Below are positions 8,887-16,604 of a stretch of 44,027 nt of DNA, piece by piece. Where the stretch lies: assembly GCA_013360875.1 (NCBI GenBank), contig JABWAU010000017.1, forward strand, positions 1-44,027, read 5' to 3'. Below the pieces are notes generated by a model, which did no database searches, was not told the origin of the DNA, and saw only the letters and a list, made by a program, of their open reading frames with translations. The position numbers and the translations under genes are program-made. Each line of letters begins with the position of its first letter. Position 1 is the stretch's first letter. The DNA is from Anaerolineales bacterium. Lineage in GTDB: Bacteria > Chloroflexota > Anaerolineae > Anaerolineales > Villigracilaceae.

Positions 8887-9924
8887 ATGAATAATTCCTC
8901 CGTTGTTGCCGTGCGTTTCGACGGCGTAAGCCGTTATTTCGGGGAGGTCAGAGCCGTGGATCAGGTTGACCTCAAGATCCAGGACGGCGAATTTTTTTCC
9001 ATGCTGGGTCCTTCCGGTTCGGGAAAGACGACCTGCCTGCGCATGATCGCGGGTTTCGACCGTCCGACCGCAGGCAGGATCCATTTATACGGGCAGGACG
9101 TTTCGGGATTGCCGCCTTATGAACGGAACGTCAACACCGTGTTCCAGGATTACGCGTTGTTCCCGCACATGAACGTCGGCGACAACATCGCTTACGGATT
9201 GATGGTCAAGAGGGTGCCCAAAGCCGAACGCATGAAACGGGTGGAGGAAATGCTCGAACTCGTTCAACTTTCGGGATTTGCCGGACGCAAGCCCTCCCAA
9301 CTCTCCGGCGGACAACGACAGCGCGTCGCCCTCGCCCGGGCCCTGATCAATCACCCCAAAGTTTTGCTTCTCGATGAGCCGCTCGGCGCCCTCGATCTGA
9401 AACTGCGCCAGCAGATGCAGGTGGAACTAAAGTCCATTCAGAAGCGGGTGGGCATCACCTTCATTTTCGTCACGCACGATCAGGAGGAAGCCATCACCAT
9501 GAGCGACCGCATCGCCGTGTTCAACCAGGGCAGGATCGAGCAAATCGGTTCGCCCGCCGAGATCTACGAGAAACCTGCCTCGCCCTTCGTGGCGGGATTC
9601 GTCGGCACGTCGAACCTGGTCGGCGGGGAGGTGGCGAAGCGTTTGACCGGCTCCGAACAAACCTTCTCCGTCCGCCCGGAGAAGATCCATCTGGGCTCCG
9701 CGCAGGATACGCCTTCCCCGGACATGATCGTTGTGGATGGAGTCATCCGCGATGTGATCTACCTGGGCTTGTATACCCGTTATCTGGTGGAGATCGAAGG
9801 CGGCATTGACCTGGTGGTGGTGGAACAAAACCTGAAAACCTCTTCGATGGAAGCGCTTTCCGCAAAGGGGCAAAAGGTGAAACTGTCCTGGCACAAGGAT
9901 CACGTCAGCCGCGTGGGAGGGTAG
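8887..9924 (+). CDS. ydcT: ABC importer ATP-binding protein (PotA/YdcT-like)
   Basis: A 345-residue ATPase that drives the importer. Walker [10 protein letters not shown] is at residues 41-49, the Q-loop at VFQDYAL, the ABC signature LSGGQRQRV at 139-147, Walker [12 protein letters not shown] at 160-170 and the H-loop His197 in THDQEEA. After about residue 240 a beta-rich TOBE-type regulatory domain follows ([11 protein letters not shown], then a second strand set). Length and layout are those of PotA/MalK-type subunits. The permease gene begins 2 bases after the stop, so the three downstream genes form one unit. The binding-protein gene is separated by 182 bases containing two hairpins. Confidence 0.93.
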   Translation: MNNSSVVAVRFDGVSRYFGEVRAVDQVDLKIQDGEFFSMLGPSGSGKTTCLRMIAGFDRPTAGRIHLYGQDVSGLPPYERNVNTVFQDYALFPHMNVGDNIAYGLMVKRVPKAERMKRVEEMLELVQLSGFAGRKPSQLSGGQRQRVALARALINHPKVLLLDEPLGALDLKLRQQMQVELKSIQKRVGITFIFVTHDQEEAITMSDRIAVFNQGRIEQIGSPAEIYEKPASPFVAGFVGTSNLVGGEVAKRLTGSEQTFSVRPEKIHLGSAQDTPSPDMIVVDGVIRDVIYLGLYTRYLVEIEGGIDLVVVEQNLKTSSMEALSAKGQKVKLSWHKDHVSRVGG

Positions 9925-9925
9925 G

Positions 9926-10831
9926 ATGCTCAACCGCATTTCGACATATTTTTATCAACGCCCGAAACTCGTGCTGGCTCTTTTCCTGCTGCCGCCCATG
10001 CTGTACATGGCAGTCGTGTATCTCGGTTCGTTGTTTTCCCTGCTGATCAACAGTTTTTATTCGATTGACGATTTCACCGGTCTCGTCATTCGTGAACTTA
10101 CATTGAAAACATACGGTCAGGTCTTCAGCCCTGCCAACCGCGAGATCTTCATGCGTACCGCAACCATGGCGGCGGCTGTCACCGTATTCGACGCGCTGCT
10201 CGCGTTTCCCCTCGCGTATTACATCGCCAAGTTTGCCTCGCCGCGTGCAAAGACCTGGCTCATCATCGCGGTAACCATCCCGCTCTGGTCGAGTTATCTG
10301 GTGCGCGTCTACGCGTGGAAGTTGATCCTTGCAAAGGAGGGGATCCTGTCGTGGTTCATCAACCTCCTCCGCCTCGACGGCGCGCTGGAGTGGTTGTTGA
10401 GTTTTCCGAGCATCGGCGGGTCGTCTCTCGCGCTCTCGCCCATCGGCATGTTCATCGTGTTCTCCTATATCTGGCTTCCCTACATGATCATCCCCATCCA
10501 GACCGCGCTGGAACGCGTCCCCGGTTCGCTCCTCGAAGCCTCCAGCGACCTGGGTGCGAGACCGCTGCAAACGTTCCGCACGGTCATTTTGCCGCTGGCG
10601 TTTCCGGGCGTTGTGGCGGGTTCGATCTTTACCTTCTCTTTGACGCTGGGAGATTTCATCGTTCCGCTTTCGCTGGGCAACTCGAAATTCTTCATCGGGC
10701 AGGCGGTCTATTCGTATCAGGGAACGGCGGGGAATATTCCGCTTGCCGCCGCCATGACGATGGGTCCCGTCGTCATCATGATCGTCTATCTTTTAGTCGC
10801 CCGCAGGTTGGGAGCGTTCGATGCCCTCTAA
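9926..10831 (+). CDS. ydcU: ABC importer permease (PotB/YdcU-like)
   Basis: A 301-residue inner-membrane permease with six predicted helices. The N-terminal part [17 protein letters not shown] and the long external loop before the second helix are usual for PotB-type subunits. The coupling EAA loop is readable as [20 protein letters not shown] near residues 205-224, with the invariant glycine. It lies between the ATPase gene and the second permease gene, overlapping the latter by 11 bases, which suggests translational coupling. With YdcV-like and YdcT-like partners it would form the membrane channel of the importer. The role is well supported; substrate remains that of the whole system. Confidence 0.92.
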   Translation: MLNRISTYFYQRPKLVLALFLLPPMLYMAVVYLGSLFSLLINSFYSIDDFTGLVIRELTLKTYGQVFSPANREIFMRTATMAAAVTVFDALLAFPLAYYIAKFASPRAKTWLIIAVTIPLWSSYLVRVYAWKLILAKEGILSWFINLLRLDGALEWLLSFPSIGGSSLALSPIGMFIVFSYIWLPYMIIPIQTALERVPGSLLEASSDLGARPLQTFRTVILPLAFPGVVAGSIFTFSLTLGDFIVPLSLGNSKFFIGQAVYSYQGTAGNIPLAAAMTMGPVVIMIVYLLVARRLGAFDAL

Positions 10832-11642
10832 ATCCTCCTCCACTCCGAAAGCCTCGTGGGGACTGAAACTCGCCTCCCTGGGAACGCTGCTTTTCCTGCA
10901 CGTCCCCATTTTCATCATCTTTCTCTACACGCTCACGCCCGACGAGAGAACGTACACGTTTCCGCTTCCGGGCATTACGTTCAAGTGGTTTGGCGTCGCG
11001 CTTCAACGCGCGGACCTGTGGCGCGCGCTGAAGTTGTCCCTCCAGGTCGCAGCGGTTGCCACCTTTGCCGCGCTCGTTTTGGGAACGCTCGCCGCGGCGG
11101 CGGTCTATCGCAGCAAGTTCTTCGGCAGGGAGGCGATTTCGTTCCTGCTCGTTCTGCCCATCGCATTGCCCGGCATCGTGACCGGCATCGCCCTGCGCAC
11201 CGCAATCGGCGGGCTCGACATTCCATTTTCGTACTGGACGATCGTGATCGGTCACGCCACGTTCTGCGTGGTTGTTGTTTACAACAACGTGTTGGCGCGC
11301 TTTCGCCGCATGCAGGGATCGCAGATCGAAGCCTCTATGGATTTGGGCGCCAACTCATTTCAAACCTTTCGTTATGTTGTCTTCCCTAACATTGCCACCG
11401 CGCTTCTCGCAGGCGGGATGCTGGCGTTCGCGCTCTCGTTCGACGAGGTGATCGTGACCACATTCACCGCCGGTCAACAAACGACTTTGCCGATCTGGAT
11501 CTTTTCCCAACTCACGCGTCCGCGCGACCGTCCGGTCACGAACGTGGTCGCGATGTTCGTCATGCTGATCACCTTCCTGCCGATTGTGTTTGCGCAAAAA
11601 TTGTCCGCCGCGAGTTCGGATACGGAAGGGGAGCCGAAATAA
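10821..11642 (+). CDS. ydcV: ABC importer permease (PotC/YdcV-like)
   Basis: A 273-residue second permease. The start overlaps the upstream permease by 11 bases. Six membrane helices are visible. The family-typical segments are [14 protein letters not shown] at the first helix, [12 protein letters not shown] in the core and the EAA loop [20 protein letters not shown] near residues 172-191. A conserved [13 protein letters not shown] motif with acidic residues follows at about 207-219, as in PotC. It is the last gene of the operon; a terminator-like hairpin with a T run follows within 60 bases. Confidence 0.92.
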   Translation: MPSKSSSTPKASWGLKLASLGTLLFLHVPIFIIFLYTLTPDERTYTFPLPGITFKWFGVALQRADLWRALKLSLQVAAVATFAALVLGTLAAAAVYRSKFFGREAISFLLVLPIALPGIVTGIALRTAIGGLDIPFSYWTIVIGHATFCVVVVYNNVLARFRRMQGSQIEASMDLGANSFQTFRYVVFPNIATALLAGGMLAFALSFDEVIVTTFTAGQQTTLPIWIFSQLTRPRDRPVTNVVAMFVMLITFLPIVFAQKLSAASSDTEGEPK

Positions 11643-11678
11643 GGGATGTCGTTTTTTCGATGCAGGATTAACCGTCAG

Positions 11679-11703
11679 CCCGGCGCGAAGCGGGTCTTTT
11701 GTC
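11679..11703 (+). terminator. Terminator of the importer operon
   Basis: CCCG at 11679-11682 pairs with CGGG at 11691-11694 around a GCGAA loop (one bulged G), followed directly by TCTTTTGT. The stem is short but GC-only and correctly placed after the last permease gene. Confidence 0.5.
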
Positions 11704-11727
11704 CTCCAAAATCCTCCCTCGAAAAGA

Positions 11728-11755
11728 TTGACATCACGTCAATAACCATTACAAT
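11728..11755 (+). promoter_or_regulatory. Sigma70-type promoter with overlapping palindrome
   Basis: TTGACA at 11728-11733 and TACAAT at 11750-11755 are separated by 16 bases. The -35 box is the left arm of a perfect inverted repeat TTGAC-N5-GTCAA (11728-11742), a placement typical of an operator. The transcript would start near 11762 and run toward the SET-domain gene. Confidence 0.65.
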
Positions 11756-11761
11756 TACGTT

Positions 11762-11971
11762 CAAATCCAACCAGGAGCGTTCGATATTCCAACGACTCGC
11801 ACGAGTGTGAATGAAAAAATACTTGTGCCACTTCTTTAATCTGATACGCCACGAATAAAATCTGGCTTCCGCCGCCCTCCAACTGAGACTTGGTGAGGCG
11901 GCGGGACTGCTTAAGGTTAGCGCAGTCAACACAGTGGTTTGGAACTGTTGTGCTTTGACTGTTTTTGTTTT
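11762..11971 (+). ncRNA. Structured leader or small RNA before the SET-domain gene
   Basis: This lies in the 412-base gap 11643-12054. A GC stem GCCGCC (11871-11876) pairs with GGCGGC (11897-11902). It is followed by CAGTCAA (11923-11929) pairing with TTGACTG (11955-11961), with inner CACA/TGTG pairing and then TTTTTGTTTT, an intrinsic terminator. The transcript from the promoter at 11728 to this terminator would be about 210 nt. A further perfect stem CTTTGGC/GCCAAAG lies at about 11997-12016, before the start codon. It could be an independent small RNA or an attenuated leader. No known RNA family motif was recognised. Confidence 0.45.
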
Positions 11972-12054
11972 GTCGGTATTCCGATGTGTAGTTCCTTTGG
12001 CGCGCGTTGCCAAAGATATCCCGGGCGAAATGCCTCGTAATAAGAAAGGAAAGA

Positions 12055-12585
12055 ATGAGCGGTCAATTTTATTCCCATCTGAACCCGAAGTGCGATTCGG
12101 GCGTGTTCGAAGAAAAAGGCGGATGTGGCGTGTTTGCCCGCGAGCCGATCCATAAGGGTGAGTTGATCTGCCTGTGGGGCGGACGCATCGTTGCAGAGAA
12201 CGAACTCGACCCCAACATGGAGTTTTTCACTCAACGCATCCTCCAGATCGAGGAAGGTTTTTACCTGGAGGCGCCGCTGCCGCTGGAACCGACCGATTGT
12301 TTCAATCATTCCTGCGAACCCAACGCCGGCTTCACGGGGCAGATCGGTCTCATTGCCATGCGCGACATCCACGCGGGGGAGGAGATCACCTTCGATTACG
12401 CCATGTGCGACGGCTCGGATTACGACGAGTTCGATTGTTATTGCGGCAGTCCCAATTGCCGCGGGCGCGTCAAAGGCACCGATTGGGCAAACCCCGAACT
12501 GTGGGAAAAATACGACGGTTACTTCATGCCATATCTCGCAAGACGCATCGAGAAACTCAAAACGAAGGCGCGTGTGCTTGCCTAA
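12055..12585 (+). CDS. SET-domain protein (probable protein-lysine methyltransferase)
   Basis: A 176-residue single-domain protein. The ATG at 12055 has an AAGAAAGGAAAG site immediately upstream and is preferred to the in-frame ATG at 12007. SET motifs appear in order: GCGVFAREPIHKGELI (residues 24-39), NHSCEPN (84-90, the knot-forming AdoMet-binding motif) and EEITFDY (109-115, with the catalytic Tyr115). A post-SET-like CYCGSPNC follows at 128-135, whose Cys128, Cys130 and Cys135, probably with Cys87, could bind zinc. SET proteins are mostly eukaryotic; bacterial members exist and have been linked to ribosomal or chromatin-like substrates. The target here is unknown. It is monocistronic, bounded by a structured leader and a strong terminator. 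Confidence 0.88.
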   Translation: MSGQFYSHLNPKCDSGVFEEKGGCGVFAREPIHKGELICLWGGRIVAENELDPNMEFFTQRILQIEEGFYLEAPLPLEPTDCFNHSCEPNAGFTGQIGLIAMRDIHAGEEITFDYAMCDGSDYDEFDCYCGSPNCRGRVKGTDWANPELWEKYDGYFMPYLARRIEKLKTKARVLA

Positions 12586-12592
12586 AGCCGGA

Positions 12593-12629
12593 ACGGATTG
12601 CACGGTACAATGGTGCAGTCCGTTTTATG
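12593..12629 (+). terminator. Intrinsic terminator of the SET-domain gene
   Basis: ACGGATTGCAC (12593-12603) pairs with GTGCAGTCCGT (12613-12623) through 11 positions with one wobble and a 9-base loop, followed by TTTATGTTT. It begins 8 bases after the stop codon. Confidence 0.8.
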
Positions 12630-12641
12630 TTTGGCGCAAAA

Positions 12642-12705
12642 CGTCCCGAAGGTTTCCTTGAACAACCGGGCTGAATCGCTCCAACCTTCGGGACGCTGTA
12701 TTTTT
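12642..12705 (+). terminator. Second hairpin with T run directly before the glycosyltransferase start
   Basis: CGTCCCGAAGGTT (12642-12654) and AACCTTCGGGACG (12683-12695) are perfect complements of 13 bases around a 28-base loop, followed by CTGTATTTTT. It ends 5 bases before the ATG at 12710. It could be a back-up terminator or an attenuator controlling the next gene. Confidence 0.55.
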
Positions 12706-12709
12706 CATC

Positions 12710-14176
12710 ATGTTCAAATCCTTTGCGTTTCGAATCTACGTTGTTGCGCTCATCCTGCGTTTGATTCCCGTCTTCCTCGCGCGCGATCTAGGCATCGGAC
12801 TCGACGACATGTTCCAGTACGACATGCTGGCGCGCAGTCTCGCGCAGGGACATGGATTTCGTTGGTACGCGCAGGCGGACCTCGACCGCTTCGCCTCATT
12901 CCTGACCTTCGATCTGTCCAGCCTCGAGAATTATGATCCTGCCCTCGGCGTGCCCACCTCGTTCCGCGCGCCGCTCTATCCGATTTTTCTTGCCATCGTT
13001 TATTTCTTCAACGGAATTGATCCTTCACGCTTCTTCGCCGCGAGATTGACGCAAGCCATCTTTCTCGGAGCGCCGCTCGCTCCGCTGACTTATTTCGTGG
13101 CAAAGCGTCTATTTGGGCTCAAAGTGCTTGCTCCTGTAAGTTCGACGGCAAGCCTTCCGACTCCAAAAATCGCCGCCTGGATCGTCGCCGCGTACCCGCT
13201 CCTCCTCGTTTACCCCCTCGGTCTCGGAACCGAAAATCCCTTCTTCGTCCTCCTCCTTGCAAGTTTCCACTTTCTACTATCCACCACTGAAAAACCAAGC
13301 GCTTTCCACTTTCTACTTTCCGGTTGTTTCCTCGCCCTCACCTCCCTCACCCGCTCCGTCATTCTCCCCTTCGCCCTTGCCGCCTTCTGCCTTCTGATCT
13401 ATTGGCATGGAAGACGCGCAATTCTCGCAATTCTCCCATTCTCCCTGTTGATCACTCCCTGGATCGTCCGCAACTCCCTTCTTCATCAAAAACCGACCGG
13501 CATCGAAACCTCGATGGGTTACAATCTGTACCTCGGCTATCACCCGCAAGGAGATGGTTCATTCGTATTCGGGCCCTCGCTCGATTTATTGACCATCCTC
13601 GACGACGCCGAACGCGACCGTGTCGGTGCACAGAAGTCTTTGGAATTCGTCAAAGCGCAGCCCGAAAGATTCATTCCGCTGGCAATCAATCGTTTGAGAT
13701 TTTTCTTCGGGCTTGAGAAACGCGTGTTAATGTATTTCTACTCGAACAACATCGTCGGCTACGTTCCGCTCCCGTTGTTGTTGACCATTTCCGCCATTCT
13801 GCTTTTGCCCTTTATCATCGTCTCCACCTCCGCCGCGTTGGGGCTGTCGCTTTTGCGATGGAAGCCCGGACATATTTTGCTGGCGTTGTTATTCATCACT
13901 TACGTCACTCCACACGTGTTCATCCTCTCCGAAGACCGTTTTCACCTTGCCCTCGTGCCATATATTGCCATCCTTGCCGCGCAGTTCTGGATGAATGGAT
14001 TCGGTACGTTGTCCGCCCGCTGGCGTGAATCACAAACCGGCAAAATTCTCGTAATTCTCTCAATTCTCTCTTTGGTTTTCCTCGTAACCAACTGGATCCT
14101 CGAACTTGCCCGAGACTGGGATAAAATCTCACAACTGCTTGGACCCGACGGCAACCAAACCTACTTCCCCTATTGA
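12710..14176 (+). CDS. Family-39-like membrane glycosyltransferase
   Basis: A 488-residue polytopic membrane protein of the GT-C superfamily. The first external loop carries LDDMFQYDMLARSLAQGHGF (residues 31-50), matching the acidic D-x-x-x-Y-x-x-x-A-x-x-L pattern of ArnT/PMT enzymes that use polyprenyl-phosphate sugars. About ten further hydrophobic segments follow, with TENPFFVLLL and SEDRFHLALVPYIAIL, segments found in this family near the membrane core. There is no clear ribosome binding site; a T-run-bearing hairpin ends 5 bases upstream. It differs from the 2189-4114 enzyme in length and lacks its soluble tail. Sugar and acceptor are unknown. The next gene starts 39 bases after the stop. 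Confidence 0.8.
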   Translation: MFKSFAFRIYVVALILRLIPVFLARDLGIGLDDMFQYDMLARSLAQGHGFRWYAQADLDRFASFLTFDLSSLENYDPALGVPTSFRAPLYPIFLAIVYFFNGIDPSRFFAARLTQAIFLGAPLAPLTYFVAKRLFGLKVLAPVSSTASLPTPKIAAWIVAAYPLLLVYPLGLGTENPFFVLLLASFHFLLSTTEKPSAFHFLLSGCFLALTSLTRSVILPFALAAFCLLIYWHGRRAILAILPFSLLITPWIVRNSLLHQKPTGIETSMGYNLYLGYHPQGDGSFVFGPSLDLLTILDDAERDRVGAQKSLEFVKAQPERFIPLAINRLRFFFGLEKRVLMYFYSNNIVGYVPLPLLLTISAILLLPFIIVSTSAALGLSLLRWKPGHILLALLFITYVTPHVFILSEDRFHLALVPYIAILAAQFWMNGFGTLSARWRESQTGKILVILSILSLVFLVTNWILELARDWDKISQLLGPDGNQTYFPY

Positions 14177-14215
14177 TTCCTGCCCTCACTTTCCACTTGC
14201 CGCTTGTCACTTTTC

Positions 14216-14830
14216 ATGAAAACCCTCCTCGGCAATAGACTCACCTTCGACTGGAAAGTCGTCACCATCACCATCCTTTCCACCCTGTTGTTGATGGTGG
14301 ATTACTATCACCGACTCACGCCCTATTATTATTGGGACCGGGTCATTCTCTATCTTGTCATTCCTTTAGCGTTCATTCTCCTTGTCTTTCGCGAAAACCC
14401 GAAGGAATTCGGATTTGCCCTTGGCGACTGGAAAGCCGGACTGGTCATCACCGCCCTCGGTATTCTGCTGATGGCTCCGGTCATCTATTTTCTCGGAAGC
14501 GGCGACGCGTCCATGCGGGAGTATTACAAACCTTATACCAACGGCTTGCCGTGGACGACCTTCCTCGATTTGATCGGCTGGGAGTTCATGTTCCGTGGCT
14601 GGATCCTATTCGGATACGCGCGCAAGTTTGGGCATGACGCATTGTGGTTGCAGGCGGTCCCGTTTGCCATCGCGCACATCGGCAAACCCGAAGTGGAGAC
14701 TCTCTCCACCATTTTTGGCGGCTTCGCCTTCGGCTGGGTGGCGTACCGAACGAAGTCATTTCTTTATCCGTTCCTCATCCATTGGTTCATATCCACGTTC
14801 ATTATCATCGTCGCCGCAGGCTTGATTTAG
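14216..14830 (+). CDS. CPBP-family intramembrane protease homologue
   Basis: A 204-residue membrane protein. The ATG at 14216 is preferred over the TTG at 14204. The family motif normally reads EExxxR; here GWEFMFRGW (residues 121-129) keeps Glu123 and Arg127 but has Trp in place of the first Glu. The second motif is present as FAIAHIGKP with His154, and a third histidine is His189 in IHWFISTF. CPBP proteins include CAAX-prenyl proteases and bacteriocin-processing or immunity proteins. The missing first glutamate could change or reduce activity, although variants of this kind occur in the family. Substrate is unknown. Confidence 0.75.
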   Translation: MKTLLGNRLTFDWKVVTITILSTLLLMVDYYHRLTPYYYWDRVILYLVIPLAFILLVFRENPKEFGFALGDWKAGLVITALGILLMAPVIYFLGSGDASMREYYKPYTNGLPWTTFLDLIGWEFMFRGWILFGYARKFGHDALWLQAVPFAIAHIGKPEVETLSTIFGGFAFGWVAYRTKSFLYPFLIHWFISTFIIIVAAGLI

Positions 14831-14867
14831 CGGTTGACTCCGGAGGGCTTCGACCATCCGACTCCCA

Positions 14868-14931
14868 GACTATCCGACTATCAGACTATCAGACTATCCG
14901 ACTATCAGACTATCAGACTATCAGACTATAT
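14868..14931 (+). repeat. Octamer tandem repeat, eight copies, ending in the start codon of the next gene
   Basis: Eight consecutive 8-base units of consensus GACTATCM (CC or CA at the end; last unit GACTATAT). The final unit supplies the A and T of the ATG at 14930. In another frame the array encodes repeated RLSDYQTI if translation begins at an upstream TTG (14834). Confidence 0.95.
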
Positions 14932-15373
14932 GACCACCTTCTCCCTCCGCCCCGCCCGTGAATCAGAATCCAGCCAAATCAGGGAATTAATTCATTCGGT
15001 CGGGATCAACCCCCTCGGTCTGGATTGGAGGCGTTTCGTCGTCGCGGTGAACGATCGAGATGAAATGATCGGCTGCGGGCAGTTGAAGCCTCACGGGAAG
15101 GACATCCTTGAACTGGCTTCGCTTGCCGTGTATCCCGAACACCGCGGAACAGGAGTCGCGCGTGCCATCATCGAACATCTGCTGGTAAACAGCCCGCGCC
15201 CGTTATTCCTCACATGCCGTTCGTCGCTGGGCGTTCTGTATGAAAAATTTGGCTTTGTCAGTGTGCCGTATGAGGAGATGCCGCGTTATTTTCAACGCAT
15301 CAGCAGGCTCGCGAATCTGTTCTTCAAATTTGCCGCCATTAACGAACATCTGCTGGTGATGAAGTTGCAGTAA
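14930..15373 (+). CDS. GNAT-family N-acetyltransferase
   Basis: A 147-residue acetyltransferase. The ATG at 14930 gives a clean N-terminus (MTTFSLRPARESE) typical of the fold. The acetyl-CoA-binding segment is LASLAVYPEHRGTGVARAII near residues 62-81, with the R-G-x-G-x-A pattern, and the C-terminal strand has LYEKFGFVSVP. The overall size and the early GCGQLKP strand resemble ArgA/YhbS-like small acetyltransferases that modify amines or amino acids; the acceptor cannot be told. The upstream 64 bases are an octamer repeat and contain no ribosome binding site, so expression may depend on coupling or on repeat number. It ends 10 bases before the ComEA-like gene. Confidence 0.87.
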   Translation: MTTFSLRPARESESSQIRELIHSVGINPLGLDWRRFVVAVNDRDEMIGCGQLKPHGKDILELASLAVYPEHRGTGVARAIIEHLLVNSPRPLFLTCRSSLGVLYEKFGFVSVPYEEMPRYFQRISRLANLFFKFAAINEHLLVMKLQ

Positions 15374-15383
15374 AATTGCTCAA

Positions 15384-15959
15384 ATGCAGAATCTAAAATC
15401 CATCCTCAACCTGGTTTCGGGAATTCTATTCGGGCTGTTCGTCGCCGCCGTCATCTGGGTGGTATCGCGCAACCCGAGCGGGCAGGCGGTGACGCTCCGC
15501 CCGGCGCCGACCGAAAAACCGATCATCGTCCACATCACCGGCGCAGTGCCGCGTCCCGGCGTGTACGCCCTGCCCAAGGGAGCGCGCGTCCAGGACGTCA
15601 TATCCGCAGCGGGCGGTTTCCTCGCCGAGGCGGAAAAGGAAACCATCAACCTTGCCCGCACCCTCGAAGACGGGGAGAGGCTGGATATTCCCTACATGGA
15701 GGGTTTTTCGCCTGTCATTCCCACAGCCATCCCCGAACTGGTCACCTCCGGCTCGGACGAGGACCTGGTGAACATCAATACCGCGTTGGCTTTCGAACTC
15801 GAGTCCCTGCCGGGCATCGGTCCCGCGCTGGCGCAGCGGATCATCGAATATCGCAACGCGAACGGACCCTTCCTCTCCACGGAGGATATTATCAACGTTC
15901 CGGGCATCGGACCCGGCACCTACGAACGCATCAAAGACCTCATCACAGTGGGGGAATGA
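15384..15959 (+). CDS. comEA: ComEA-like SLBB and helix-hairpin-helix DNA-binding protein
   Basis: A 191-residue membrane-anchored protein. Residues 8-28 form an N-terminal membrane helix. Next comes an SLBB domain (IIVHITGAVPRPGVYALP at 47-64, then VQDVISAAGGF). The C-terminal part has two helix-hairpin-helix motifs, SLPGIGPALAQRIIEYR and NVPGIGPGTYERIKDL, the DNA-binding elements of ComEA. ComEA is the extracellular DNA receptor of natural competence, which hands DNA to the ComEC channel. No comEC or other competence gene is in the window, so competence is not established. The methyltransferase gene overlaps its stop by four bases (ATGA). Confidence 0.9.
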   Translation: MQNLKSILNLVSGILFGLFVAAVIWVVSRNPSGQAVTLRPAPTEKPIIVHITGAVPRPGVYALPKGARVQDVISAAGGFLAEAEKETINLARTLEDGERLDIPYMEGFSPVIPTAIPELVTSGSDEDLVNINTALAFELESLPGIGPALAQRIIEYRNANGPFLSTEDIINVPGIGPGTYERIKDLITVGE

Positions 15960-16510
15960 CCATGCCCTTCGATCACTTCGATTTCATTGCCCCGTTCTAC
16001 GCGCGCGTGTCCTATTCCGCGCTCGACAAAATGCGCGAACTTGCGGGATTGCCAACCCAGGGACGTCTGCTCGACCTCGGCGGCGGCACGGGGCGGGTCG
16101 CCGCCGCGTTGCGGGACGATGTGGATGAGATCGTTATCGCGGACATATCCATGGGAATGTTGAAACAAACGCATCGTCCCACGCTCGAACCTGTCTGCTC
16201 ATATTCTGAATCCCTGCCCTTCCCCGACGATTTTTTCGAACGCGTCATCATGGTGGACGCCCTCCACCACGTCGTTGACCAGCCCGCCTCCGCGCGCGAG
16301 ATGTTCCGCGTCCTCAAACCCGGCGGGCGGATCGTCATCGAGGAACCGGACATCAACACCTTCGCCGTCAAACTGATCGCGCTGGCGGAGAAACTCCTTT
16401 TGATGAGAAGCCGCTTCCTTTCGCCCCTGCGGATCGCCTCCCTGTTTCCAGCCGGAAAGACAAATGTGGTCTCGGAAGATTCGAGCGCCTGGGTGATCGT
16501 TTCGAAATAG
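15956..16510 (+). CDS. Class I SAM-dependent methyltransferase (UbiE-like)
   Basis: A 184-residue methyltransferase. The start ATG overlaps the ComEA-like stop; ATG at 15962 is also possible. Motif I is LLDLGGGTGRVAAAL (about residues 37-51), the acidic post-I strand is VIADISMGMLKQ, and motifs II/III are MVDALHHVVDQ and VLKPGGRIVIEEPD. This is the layout of UbiE/Methyltransf_11 enzymes. The chain ends soon after motif III with a short AWVIVSK tail, so the C-terminal lid is compact. The substrate is unknown. In the same frame beyond the TAG there is another 30-codon open stretch (see findings). Confidence 0.85.
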   Translation: MTMPFDHFDFIAPFYARVSYSALDKMRELAGLPTQGRLLDLGGGTGRVAAALRDDVDEIVIADISMGMLKQTHRPTLEPVCSYSESLPFPDDFFERVIMVDALHHVVDQPASAREMFRVLKPGGRIVIEEPDINTFAVKLIALAEKLLLMRSRFLSPLRIASLFPAGKTNVVSEDSSAWVIVSK

Positions 16511-16604
16511 AAGAATGCGATCCATTACCCCCTGAGCCGCGAAGCGCACGCCGAAGCCCGCGAAAAGATCGCAGTGCGGCGCGAAGCCCCCGCCGATTAG
16601 CAGC

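Noticed and set aside
11762-11971. tmRNA or 6S RNA
   Set aside because: No tRNA-like 3' end with a GGTTCGA-type arm was seen, and the long central-bubble layout of 6S RNA could not be shown by eye.
14834-14929. N-terminal extension of the acetyltransferase through the octamer repeat from a TTG
   Set aside because: The acetyltransferase fold begins at the ATG at 14930; the extension would be a simple repeat peptide. It is kept only as an alternative within the finding.
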